This document shows, in pieces, positions 34,293-47,380 of a stretch of DNA of 64,000 nt. Every line of letters begins with the position of its first letter. The first letter of the stretch is position 1. Made by a program: the position numbers and the translations under genes. Source of the DNA: Puffinus mauretanicus (Eukaryota; Chordata; Aves; Procellariiformes; Procellariidae); the NCBI GenBank assembly GCA_023333565.1, contig JAJKFH010001865.1, positions 6,324,001-6,388,000 on the forward strand, read 5' to 3'. The notes under the pieces were generated by a model. The model searched no databases. It was not told the DNA's origin and worked only from the letters and a program-made list of their open reading frames with translations.

Positions 34293-35296
34293 ATCCCTAT
34301 CTCCTAGCTACAGTTTGTCCAACCTACACAAAACTGAGCTTGATCATTTTGTTCCCTTGTGTATCATGTGCAAATTTTAAGAAGTAGAGGACCTTTCAAG
34401 CAATATCAATAATGTTACTCTAAGCTCAGAAGAGAAGAAAACAGGTAGGAAACATACTGTTCGGACACAGAGGTGGTGTCTTTTCCTGCTACGCTCTAAG
34501 GGCAACACAGAGAAGAGGTACCATGTACCCGTTTTGGGAATTCATTCAGGAATGCTGTTCCCAAGGCAGACTGGCAGACTTCTATATACAGACACAAAAC
34601 CAGCCGTCTGTCCTGACCCATTCACCTTGTATAAGGTGTAAGTGGACACAATTTTATATTCTTGTCTTATTTCTCATGTCATGGAGAAAGAATGTTTGTT
34701 ACTGGCCTTGTCTTTTGCAAAAAAGAAATTATACAAGGACTGATTCTGGATCCAACAGAAAAGAAACCTGGCAAAGCTTTCTGTTTCCACACAGAGCCTT
34801 GGGAGATTTGCCCTTCAGTTTCCAAACAGAAGCCTAAACAGTGTTTTTACACTTTCTTTCCATTATTGTCCTTGCCTCACTGATGTGAACAGTGCCACTG
34901 AATTAAGTGTCCTCAGTGTGACAGAAAGGAATTGCAAAATATAACTGTTGGAAAATGTTGCTATTCACTTGTGTTTACATTTTTTTTAAAAGAAAGATTT
35001 GTGTCTTTGTGTCTTAAAAAGAAAAAAGAAAGAAGGATGATTCCCAGTGGAGTTTTGAAGCATGCCTAATAAGCTGATTTAGTAGCTAACAACTTTGAAA
35101 AAAAATGTCATTTAAATGCTCTAAAACAGATTCTGCTCTCAAGGACTACTAGTATCTGGGGACTCTTTATCATGTTTCTGCCTCCAGATGTAGCTCATCC
35201 CAGTTGCTGAAAATGAGAATGTCTAGATATGAATAAATCAGTGTTTCCACTTATATGAACTTCATGTTTGAAATTACTGGACTGACCTCACACACA

Positions 35297-35320
35297 CCCC
35301 ACCCCCACCCTCCACCCCCC
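35297..35320 (-). repeat. C-rich tract, G-quadruplex candidate on minus strand
   Basis: C-runs of 4, 5, 3 and 6 are separated by A, A and TCCA. On the minus strand this gives four G-runs of at least three with loops of 4, 1 and 1 bases, fitting the quadruplex consensus. Confidence 0.8.
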
Positions 35321-38300
35321 GCTTATTTTATTTGTGGTTTTGTGGGGTTTTCTTAAATGACCTATGGGGCTTCTGATCCTCTGTAAGTAAAAATGGAAAA
35401 TGCTAAATGCTGCCAGGTTTCACACAGCATATGTGACTAGCAAACTCTCCCTGTTGTTTGACACCTGAATCATTTAATGCTAACTCTGCTTCCCTGTGTA
35501 CACACACAGACACCACCTGCATGGTTGCACTTACGCACCCACACAATCATGGAGTGGTAGAGTGGACAATCACGTTCGCTTTGAAGACAGCTTCCCATCA
35601 AGTTAGCATATGGTGATAGCATGCTGAGTGACAACTGGATGATTGGTTTCTGGGACAAACTCAAGCTTGCAGCCTTGAGAATAGCAAAGTAAGAGGTTTT
35701 TAGGGAGGTGATGCCCCTGTCTTTGGGAAGACAGCTGCCCAATGCAAGAGCGTCTCCCAGAAGACTGGAATTGGCAATAGTTGGTGTGCTGTTCTTGACT
35801 GAAGAGAATAGCACAGTGCAGAACAGATGACTGAGCGTGAAATAAGGAGGGGGGAAAATAAGAGGGGAGGGAAGGAAAATAAAAATCCTTATTTCTCTCC
35901 TCTGTAGGATATGCAAGCAAATCAGATGATTGCTATGGAAGCAAATTAGCACCCTTTCCTGCCACATATCCTTGTTGTCTGGAACGCTACGCTCTGCCAT
36001 GTCCTTCTCTCCTCATATAAATATGGTCCTCTCCTATTTCCTTTTGCTCAGCTTGTTGGAGTGCTGCACAGGTCTGACATGAAATTGCCTTTGGTCTCTG
36101 TTTTCCAGTTTGTGACACTAAACGTGGGGAAGTGACTGGACAGGACAAAACACCTAATGTACCAGCATTTTTCTAAGACTGTTTGTCCCTCATTCTCTGA
36201 CCCTACCAGATTTTGCATTCAGTTCCACTTACTAACCACACGGTAATTTTCACTTAAAAAACAGAGGTAAAAAAGCCCCTCCCTGTCTCACAAACTTTGC
36301 TGCCTGTCTCTTCTTATCCCATCACTTCCCTTACATCTTCTCTGCCACCTTTTCCTTGTTTTCACTGGAACTCCTTGCCTCTTCTTCCGCTTTGTGGTTC
36401 TTCATCAGCCTTCTCATCCCTCAATCCTTCTGATCAACCTTTATTTCCTTTTCATTTTATCTTTGGAATAAAAGAAAATAAATAAAAAATTAACATTGCT
36501 TAGTTGAGCCCAGATGATAATGGGTCATTCTGGATGAAACACAGAAGACTTATAGTCTTATAGCAGGCATCTTAACATACTCAGTTCTCATTCTCAGGTC
36601 TCTTTTAATGCTATGTAGCCAAACCAAATACAATAGGCCCATAATAATATAACTGCCCGCTCCTCTCCTGTAGGCGACATCAGAGGAGGACACGCTTGGA
36701 AAGTACAATATTTTCTTCTTTCAGGAATAAAGATATTTCATTTTAAGTTTTTAAAAAAATGCATCATTTCCCTCTTTGGTATAACAGTTCATCACTTGAA
36801 CAACACAAGGTATTAGCATAAATTAAATCACATTCTGAGGAGAAATTCCTTTCTATTAACATAGTATTCCAAAACCCATTTTTCTTCTTGCAACTCTTCT
36901 TGCCTTATTTCAATATCTCTCATTTGAAAACAATATGTCAGAGTGGAAGAGTGACCTAATGCTCTCCAGAAAAAGCATCTGCACTGAAAACTAACAACTG
37001 CATGCTTTAATGTAGACTAAACCGACCAATCCCACTCCATAATACAAATGCCAGTAAACATAGTTTAAGTGAATTGCATAAATCTCCCAGAGAGACGGGA
37101 AATTGTATACAGGCAATTGTATTATATATGATCTTCTATATAATCCTATTTTATATAGCTTCACTTTTAAAAGAATGTTACATATATTAGCTAGAACAAA
37201 GAGACAGACGGGAGGACAAGATCTAGGTTTGGCCTTCAAATAGATAAAAAGTGTTGTTTTCATTTCAGAGAGTTATTAACACTCATTTACCTTAACTTTA
37301 AAAGTGTTTCTCTGGTAAGGTAGGGACCGTAAAAGTCTGATACCAATTGCTTATTGAAAGCCCTCCTCCCTCTCACTCACATAGAACTCCTCCAGCATCC
37401 TACTGACTTCCTTCTATCTCGACAAATCCCCTGACTATTTGTATTTAAGGCTATTATTTTATAAATGCAAATACATACATCAGTGTCAAGTATACACATG
37501 AGCTCCAGAAAGGCTCCAATGCTCAGCATGAGTCTTCCATGATTTTGGTAGGACCTTTGTTTCTGCTGGAGCAAAGCATACAGTTCTAAGTGCTGCAGAC
37601 CTGTTTTTGCTGCAGCATAGTTCAAAGAGCACAATGACAAAAATACATACCTATTAAGAGTTTGTCAGTACAGAATAAGATGAAAGAGCTGCAGTTAAGT
37701 TATCATTGGTTTAGCTAATAGAGCTAGTATCAGATATATACAGAGCAAATGGTTTAATCATTAGAACAGATGCTTCTGAGCTTACAGCCATGGATTTAAA
37801 CCCCAACAGGGAATTCACTATTAGCCCTATCATTAGCATAAATTGATTGCTCTGATTGGCTAATCACTTAATTAGGAAAGAGATCCTTAATATGGAACCA
37901 TTTTGAAATAGTTTCTATAACTACAGGATTTTCTTAGGCACATTGTGTTTAGACTTTAGACTCTACTTGTTACTTGCCATCTACCTGGTTTTCAAAAATC
38001 TTGTATTATCATGAATATACCAGGGAGCATATTGACGTTCTTCTAATTTTCAAAACTTGTAAAATGAGAAGAATAGATAAAGGATGAATTTTTGCTCAGC
38101 TTTCTACACTGATTTCCTCAAATTCTCCAATGTCCTTCCCCAGCACAATTTGGAGCGTATTACAAAGTAAAGTTTCACTGTCAGCTCCTTTGCTGCCCTT
38201 AAAGTCACAAGCTAAGATTTTCCTTGAATCACACAAGTGTAGTTCTTGGGTGCAAAGTAAAAGACCCTGTGTTGCCTCATAGAGCAATTAAGCTACCATC

Positions 38301-39772
38301 TACATTCCTTACAAGCATTGCCCTAACGGTGATATGAAAGGAGGAGCTGAGTATTCTAGTTAAAGATAACAGATGATACAATATGTTATGCTGGAAAGGT
38401 ATGAATAAGATATAAGGAAATTGTTTCAAAGGCCAGCCCAGCAATTCTCCGAAAGAATAACACGGAGTCAGCCGCTTTCCCTCTCCGATGAACCAGATTA
38501 ACCGCCTCGCTCAGTGGCATCACAAAGTAACCAGTTTAAAACAGCACTTCAAGAGCTTTTTAAAAGCCAGAATTAAGTGAGTCTGTCTCGTTTAATTTCA
38601 TTTCATGTAAGCGAGCCTCTGAACTGCATTCCTTTGCTCTAACGCTGAGCTTGAAGCCTTGCTGGCTGATTAATGCCGAGCTGTTTGAAGTATACTCTTT
38701 TCTTATCTAGCACAGTGCAGGCCTCACTACAGCCTGGGGAGACCCGCTGGTAAGTCAGAGCTTGGGGAGATTTTTGTCTGCTCTTCACAGAGGGGGATGG
38801 AGGCCAGATAAGCCTCGTGCTATAAAACAGAAAATAAAATGAAAACTTGTTGCCAATCCTGAAAAACTTGCTTATATGGAAACCAGGGGGAACACACTGC
38901 ACTACAACACTGACTTCCTCTGTCTGCCTACTCGCGTATAACTTTCGCTGAGTTAATGGATTCATGTCCTCTCAATTTAAAATAATCAGTTACCATTACC
39001 AAAAACCTTGTATTTCTCTGCAGATGTTGTTTTTAATTCTATTTGAGCTTCTGACATAATGTAAATGCGTACAATAATCATTAAAGGAAGGCCAGGAAAG
39101 ATTTGGTTAGCATCTAAAAGGGTAGCTATGAAGACCCGTCTTCCCAGACAGTGGGCCAGTTAACTTCACACTGTGTTCACACTCTCTGCTCTCTGATACA
39201 GATATTACAGATCCCAAGGAAATAAAATTTAAGGTACCTTCACTAAAACATTGGGAGCAACTTAAATACATACACACTTGTACATCACTGATTATTTCTG
39301 TTGCCACACAGTTAAGATGTAGTGAGAAAAATGCTCATTGGAAGCACATCCTGGAGGCATCTTGTATTTTCTTCACGGTTAGAAAGTTACGTAAATATCT
39401 GACTTTGATAGCATTAAATGGTACTTTATTCTAATAAGATGTTAAAAGCTGATTGGTGTTGGAGCCAAAGAAATGAAAACAATACATAAGCAGTTTTTGT
39501 CTTAACTTACTATGAGAGTTTTCTGCAGTCACCAACTGCAGAAAGAGAAGAACAGCTCCCTCATCAACAGCATCCACGGAGATCAAGAGATGAAAATACT
39601 AAAATTGAAGGTGTTTCCTTGTGGCTTTCAGGTGAACTTAAAAGAAGGCTGAGAACAGGTCAAAGAGTTCAGAAGCAACACATTCTAATAAGAGTTGGCT
39701 GAAGCATGTTTGTCTGTCACTGATGTTATGTTATTTGAAAGGGTTGTGAAGCATTAATGGCCATAAGAGAAA

Positions 39773-39791
39773 AAACAAACAAACAAACAAA
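39773..39791 (+). repeat. (AAAC)n microsatellite
   Basis: Four to five AAAC units follow an A-run. A similar tract lies near 60467-60486. Confidence 0.85.
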
Positions 39792-42700
39792 CTCTCTGAG
39801 CTAGAAAATAAAAAAAAAAAAATAAGAAAGGAAAAAAAGAGTCTTCTTTTGAATTATACACCATCAGGAAAGTTTCCATCTCAAAAATACTCACGGCAGG
39901 TAAACAAAAAGAACTTCTGCACTTCCTTGTTGGCAGATCTCAACCATGCTTCAGGAAAGCGACATACTGTTTTGCTGACCAGATGAACATTAGGTGATCT
40001 TAATTGTATTAAGGCCAAGATGATCTAAGAATACAGGAGAGATTTTGTATGAAGAGAGACTGTCTTTTATTAGATGAGCCAGTAGGTTAGAAAATAAGAT
40101 GGGGTGGGGAGGGAAGAAGCAGCAGATCCAATGAACAGACCAGCCCCAATACACAGAGAAACTTTGGGGAACATGTTGCCTACATTGGATCCTTTTTCCT
40201 CCTCTCTTCTCACTTCCTCTCCCTAAAAATTTTAGCTGGGTTTATACAAAATGATGTCCCTCATTAAAAACTGTATGTCTTTAAATAGCCTTTACTCCAG
40301 AGCACCATCTGATCACCACAGGTCAGAGAATTACTCACTTTAGAGAAAAAGTCTAATCTAATGCCTATGTATATTGAAAGGGTTGAGTCTCTCACTTTGG
40401 AAAATTCACATGTCTTTGGACTAGATTCTAGCTAATTACATACTGTGAGTATTTATGTATAAAAAGTGATCTGACTACAAAAAGCACATAAGATTATCAG
40501 AAAACATTTAAGAATAAAACCATCTTTAGCATCAGTAATATAGTTACTCAATGTAAATTTGAAAGTATACCTAATGAAGCCTCAAGAATTTTTTTTCCCT
40601 TTTCTCACTGCTTTAGTCTCCATTAAGTAATTTCAAATTTCTAGTATGAGACTGCTGCTTCTTCTCCTCCCCTCCTGTTCTTCTATTCTTTTCTTTTCAC
40701 ACACACCCCAAACAACACATACTGCATTTTCATGTACATCACTGCCTCACTACAGATACTGAAGATTATTAGGCTATGATTATACTTGAAAAATACTTTT
40801 TGAGCATGAAGGATATTGACTGAAATGGATTTGCTCTGTCTTTGCATCATGCAGAGCAACCGCATTCTTTACTGCACTTTTTAAGGGAACATAAATAAGT
40901 GGATTGTCCTCCATCCCTATTCACTGCCAGCCTTCAAAAGTGAAATCTGTCAGTGTAAACAGGACTATGACTGTAAAAAAAATACATGTTTGGCAACACA
41001 AATGCCACTACAGTATCTTACTATGAAGTAGCTTTTAAACAATGCTTAAAAGGCTCAAGAAACATTATCTCCTAACTATGAGCTCCACTGGTGAGGCCAG
41101 TGCGCTCTCAACAGCTCTCTTCCCGCACAGATTAGTTCTATCAATATGCTACTCTGTGGCTGGAAAGATTTCCTAAATACCTTTGAATCAAACAAATAGT
41201 TGAGAGATCTCGTTACCTACCGTACTTTTAAAGAGCCTAGCTTTTAGGGCTGTTGAGTGATCTTCCAGATGTAATTTCAACAGTATAAATCACAATGGCA
41301 ATCTGCACATGAAACCTAATACCAATGCTCATCATCTTTGATTGACCTTTGTCAAAGGCAATTTCCTAAATATCAGTTTTCCTTTGCAGTCTTACAAGAA
41401 AATAAATGTGTTTCTACTGGTCTTGAGCTCATTAATATAATTAATTCAGTGTTAATCCACTCCATATTAAAAGCAGTGTCATTGATTTGCAACATTAGTT
41501 ATGCAATGAGCATAGTAAATCACAATGTGTGTTTGAAGTGCTGCACTTCAGCCTTAAAAGTAAACTGTTGTTTTCTTAAAGCAAGTTTGGAGAGAGATGT
41601 AGTATCTGTTATTAGACTGATAGAGCTGGGGAATAACAACTTTTTCTAAACCTTTAATAGCACTGGAAACCAGCAATTAGATTTGTTTTGTGAAAAGTCT
41701 GTAGCAGATGCTTTTAATACAGGCATTTCTTCCTCACAGTATAGTTTGGATGCTATATTTGTATTCAAAACTGACATGCTTTCATGTTCCTACAGATTGT
41801 GCCCTGCTTGCTTTTACAGTGTGGTGATTAGAGCATTAGGTGGTATCTTTCATATCTATTACAATCCTAGTAAGGGACACATGTCTACTGTAGAACTGGT
41901 TTGTTAAAGCAAGAGGCAGAAAGACTATGTATTGTTGGGATTTTCAAGTTTGCTACTGCTAACTACGTGGCTTTGTATAAATAACAGCCTCTGCTTTTCC
42001 AGAATCCTCATCTGTACAGGACAAAAACTGTCTATATAAAGGAAATATGGATTCTTACAAAGATATCTCTTCCCAATTTTTTCAAAAATAAAAAATACCA
42101 ACCAACAAAGGACATTTCTAAATAACATCATTGTTAGTGGGGACAATTATTATATAAACCAAAACAAATCGTACTTCATAAGCAGAGAGGGGAATGAGCA
42201 TAGAAGCAAAATACAGATCTGAAACTGAGCTAGACCTCACATCGAGATCAAAGTGACAGAAGCAATGTTCAAAAGCACCACTTTATCTTTCTGTGACTAA
42301 GGAGTTCAATGGTGCACATTCTCAGAGAAGAATACACTTGCTTACCTATACCGTGCCTGAAAAACCGCTTCTGAAAATCCTCTGGAAATCAAGTGATTTC
42401 ATTAGGTTGATGTTTTCTTATTCTTTGGCCACTGCTTTATGGTATCAGAATGCACAGCACTACTTCAGGTACTGGAAACAGGAAAAAAAACAAACACACA
42501 CATTTTGGGGGTTTATATAAGTTTGGGGCTAAATTCAAAAGGAGACTTAGATGCTAACTGCTGACGGCCACATCAGCTGCGTCAGGCTAGTCCGTGTGGT
42601 AGAACCTACATTTCCTGTGAGACACCTCGATTTCATGTACCTGGCCTGCACAGGCTGAGTGGGCAATTGCCTGGCCAATGAGAAATGCTGTGGACTGAGG

Positions 42701-43560
42701 ATCACATTATATTTCATCTCCTTGTAATCCTTAAGAATCCTTAAGGCTGCAAGGAGACATCCTCTCATATTCTCCAGTGCCTTCCAAAATGTTCATACTC
42801 CCTCATCTCCTTAAAAAATCTAAGAAAAAAAATACTATCTTTGGGAACAATCTATCAGCAGCAATGATGCTGCTGCTCTACTGCTTTTTTTTTTTCACCC
42901 CACTAGTCCACCTTTTTATATTGTTTACATTGAAGCTGCTCCACTCTACAGAAAAGAATTTAAGATTCCCTGTGCCAGAAACAGAAGGAAACTGAGCAGG
43001 ACTGTGAAGCACTCTGATCAGAGCACTCACTGGGCACCAGGCTGTCACAAAGATCTGTTTCTGTATTTCATCAAATTACCACTTACTGCAACCTTCAAGA
43101 GATCAGAGATCTCTTCCAGATGAGAGTCTTCAAGTGATTCAGGTTGCAAAAGCATCTAAGCCTAAGAGTCAGACAGAAGCGGTACAGCTGAGTCCTGGTA
43201 ACACGGAGATTCCTGAACATCCACACTCAGGATTTTAAAAACAAATCTAACATATTTCTAAATACGTTATGGGTTCTCAGCTATTATTCTAGGAAAGGTT
43301 GTTTCTCAGCTATTTATACTAAACATAGGGCAGTTTCCGCTTCAAAAGTTGGGCTTTCCTCATTAGGTGGCCTGCAGCCCTTTCATGATCCTCCAGACTG
43401 AAGACACTTCAAGATTCAAAACATTGCTATCCACCTACATTGTGTGACATGGATGGTATACAGCGAAATCTTTTCCTATTCCCCAACCCCCACACTCAGT
43501 TTTTTCCTCATGGGCCTACAAGACTCTGTGCTTTAAACTGAGTCAGATTAAGGAAAAAAA

Positions 43561-43580
43561 CAAAACAAAACAAAACAAAA
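43561..43580 (+). repeat. (CAAAA)4 microsatellite
   Basis: Four perfect CAAAA units follow an A-run. Confidence 0.9.
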
Positions 43581-44805
43581 CAGGTCTTTTGTTGAGACAG
43601 CACCACTTTCCATTTGTTTAAGCCTGCCCAGAATCAAAATCTTTTGATTTGAAGGGTAGCCACTGTGATTGTCTGATCTCCATACATAATCTCTGTTGCC
43701 TCTTGCTATGCACTGGCTTTTAGAAAAAAGCTGCAAGTGTTGAGAAATGAAGAGCCTTAAAGAAATTTATGATACGACTAATAACTACCAAGAATAAAAT
43801 AGTTGCCATTCTAGTCTGTAACTTACACTGCAACATTCATTTAAAAATCTCAATTACTGCTGATTGTTGGCTTGTTGAAAATTTCAAGGGACAGCAAGGT
43901 CTGATCCAATTCATCTGCTGTGGTTGTGCATTCTGCTTCCATATGCCAGTCATTAGTTCCATTTCATTTCTACCCAGGACAGGGCAATGAAAGCTAATCT
44001 ATGTCATCATGTGATGTGCTTCAAAATGACAGCTCTCTTCAATGAGAGGCTGATCAAAATTGCAACCACTAAGAAGGGAGTGAAGGAAAGGACACCTAAA
44101 GCCAGTGGATTTCTCAGAACTTTGGCAAGGTGCCCGCTGATAGCAAAACAGGCACCAACAGGCACATGAAACAGCTGACAACAACAGCTAAATCAGACTT
44201 AGGCTCCACAGGAATCAGTCACTGAAAGCCATGGTGGCTTACAAGAGCCTCTGGTGGGAATTTTTAGACAAAAGACCCAAACAGCTTGCAATGTTCTCAT
44301 TATCTGCAAAACAAAGTATGTTAATAAGTATGCCAAAACACTCCCTGTTTCTGAAGTCTGTATGCTGCAGACCTTTCTTCTTTTCATCACTGAAAGTTGG
44401 AAAAGTATTATCTTTAACAGGCAAGAGAGTTGGGCTGGGCACAAGGAGTGGCTTAATACATAGAACACATAAGCCAAACTAATTTTCATTCTCCCTCGAC
44501 TTCTTACAAGAAATTTCTTCTATAAACCCATATTCCTGTTATCATATATACAGCATTAAATGAACTGCATATTACACTAAAATTAAAGATAAATAAGTCT
44601 CATGATTCGTCATTATGGACTTATTTTAGAGTCAACAATTTCTTGTAACTCAGGTCCTAATGTAATGTTAAAACAAAAATATTGCATGTGAAAACAAATA
44701 GGTATGACCTGTATGTGTATTGCCCCAAAAAAATCTTAGAGGGAGAGGTGACTCATTGTGAAAATTATGAATAATTAAGATATATGCCTCAATTACTTTT
44801 AAGCT

Positions 44806-44880
44806 TGATCCAGAGACTATTCATGTCAATGGTAGATTTTGCTGATTTTGAGGAGCCTGATGTGAATAGGTCACATTCAA
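44806..44880 (+). repeat. Old amniote-type interspersed repeat fragment (weak)
   Basis: GATCCAGAGACTATTCATGT, then CAATGGTAGATTTTGCTGAT and GAGGAGCCTGATG, resemble a decayed repeat of the 'TCAATGGGAGTTTTGCC' type. Divergence is high. Confidence 0.35.
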
Positions 44881-47380
44881 AGCTGGCATTTTAATCTCTT
44901 CATTTCAATGCAAAGTAAGTTATCCAAATATGATTTATGAAGGTTACTCATAACTATTATCAGTATCAAAAGTATCATCATTAATAAGAAAGAAATACAC
45001 TACCATAAGTCCATAATCTGAGCACAAAACGTAGGTTACAAATCTATTTTGGTAATTAACTCACCGTTCTTTAACTAGCTCATATGATGTGATAGATAAA
45101 CCAGATAAAAACGATGCACTTTCTCCCTATTCCCGAATATGTAAAAATGTCTAGCTGGACATGAGCTCCCCCCAAAACCATTAAAAGTTGAAGGTTGTGC
45201 CATTTGTCAGTGGAAAGGTCATTTCACTAACATTTGGAATCATGTCTCATCATCTGACATATGACTTAACATCAAAATGATTTGAGCATATTAATGTAGC
45301 AATTTTTTCCTCCAGACTAGTATAAAGATTTATGATGTGGGTCCAGCTGATGCCACCCTCCTGTATCCATCAGATAAAGAGACTGGAAAAATAAACAGGC
45401 AAATTATTTTTTAGAAATTCTTCTCTGGATATGGAAATGTCTAAATCTAGAAATGTTTGCCATCTCTCTCTCTTTGTCTCTCCCTTTAGGGAGATACAAG
45501 GCTCAATGGATGCTGTAGAGCTGAGAAGGAAAGGAATGGAAATTGTATAATGCCACACACCTTGCTTTCTATCCTGGCATCATAGACCATGAATGCCAGC
45601 TTCCTGGACTAAAGCAAGAGGTGGATGTTTCAAATGATCTCCAGTGTATCTTACACAGCTCAGAGTATACAGGTTCTCTTACTGCCTTGCCAACTTTTAA
45701 CATCTGTACCAAAGCACTGTGAATAGGGAGCTTTATGAAAATACCACTGGATAAGTCCCCCGCAATATGTAGTCTCAAAAGCAGATTAAAACAGAAGAGA
45801 GGAAGAGAGGGCTAAGGTGGAGGGGATACCATGGGGGCTGGGTGAAAACAAGGAAACTGGTACGAAAAGCAAATACAGTGAAGGGCCATCAACATGGAAT
45901 CAGAGCACCCATGCACCAGTCTGACCCCAGGACTGTGGTCCTTCGTGGAGTCACAGGCACATTGGCATACAGCTCGGTCAACACAAGCACAGTGGCGGTT
46001 CACTCCTTTATATGTGCGTCGCTGCCTAGAAAATGTAATGGCTTGGCATTTCTGCAGTTTCTCAGCTCTCAGTAGCTTCTGTGGGCTCATTTTATCTCAC
46101 ATGCTGGCCACTCCATCTTTTGTAACAATTCCTGATAACAGAATAGAAAGACGGTACTGCTGGACTGTCCTCCACCAGGGTTAATGACTTCTGGAGTTCT
46201 CCTACTGGGATTTAATTGCTGCTATATTTTGACAGTAGTCATTTCATATGCATCTACTGATAATTGCCCAAGATCCAAAGACAGTTAATGAGCAATAATA
46301 ATGCCAGTTGTTTGCTTTAGTTTTCTTATAAAAACCTGTCTTTCTTTAATGATTAATACTGTTGATGCCTTCTGACATCATTTGTTCAAAACCAAAAATA
46401 ACCTCTATATAAGCTAACAGCTTGTCTTTCAGGTAATGTGGAGAATTTATTTTATGGGCAGTGCTTTCTAGAACATTACTTCATTCACCCACCTACATAT
46501 CTGTCTGGGCAAGGCAGGAGAGACACTATCTCAATCTATCCCAGAAAGTAAACTGTGATTATGCCAGTTTGTAAAGACTACTGGTTTGTGGGTGTTACTT
46601 GCATGTAATGCTTCCCCCTCCCTGTTGCTAGAAAGCACTTTGGCTGAATTTGCTAAGGTTTTGATTTGCTGTAATAAAGATACATTTTATTTAAGAAGAA
46701 GCCCCAATCCACAAACACTTCACCACACAAACACACAGGATAAACATGAAGTAGTTACATTGAAAAAAAAAAAGAGAGTTTTACTTGACAGAAGTGAAGG
46801 GAAATTCATTTTCAGTGAGCTGCAGAACTAAGATTCAGTGTGTAAGTCCCATTCCTTACTGCCCCCGGGGCAGTTCAAGTGACAGAAGCAAGCATAAGAT
46901 CTCTGGAACTTTCAGAGAAGCTTATTCTCACAAGTCACGTGGGCCAGGACCTGTTATTTATGCCTGAGACCTGGTCCCTACATATATAAAGTTATAAAAA
47001 ATGAATTAAATAAACATGCATGCATGCAGGATTTTGAAGGAGACATCACAGGCTGGCTGACAGGTAGCCTCAGTTAAAAATAACATGGTTAAAAATGCAC
47101 ATTTACAATGAAGTGTACGTGCGTGTGTAAACACATAAATAATACACACACATAGTTTTTGTTCTTCCTTTTAAATGAACAGTACACATTGAAAAATCAT
47201 AATATCCTTCTCATTCATAGCCAAAACCCTAAAATTTTCAGAAATATATCCAGACAGGCTCAAAACACCAAGGAACTTTTATGAGCTGTCCATTTCCTAG
47301 ACATTTCTATCTACAGAGCAAGAAGTAACTGGGACTTGGGAATGCACTCCACACTAGGAAAACTTTCTATCTGAACAGAA

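Larger units (their letters stand above)
34293..47380. other. Unique non-coding sequence with several possible regulatory patches
   Basis: About 13 kb without a credible gene. The 176-aa minus-strand frame at 35470-36000 shows no domain and overlaps another minus-strand frame in a different register. There are simple repeats: a C-rich tract at 35297-35320, AAAC repeats at 39773-39791 and CAAAA repeats at 43561-43580. Several repeat-free stretches dense in homeodomain-like and other cores (37750-37910, 38460-38660, 41335-41660, 46190-46420) resemble enhancers in avian gene deserts. An old repeat fragment lies at 44806-44880. Confidence 0.5.

Noticed and set aside
35470..36000. 176-aa minus-strand open frame as a gene
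   Set aside because: No domain recognised, biased composition, and another minus-strand frame in a different register over the same DNA; a chance frame is more likely.
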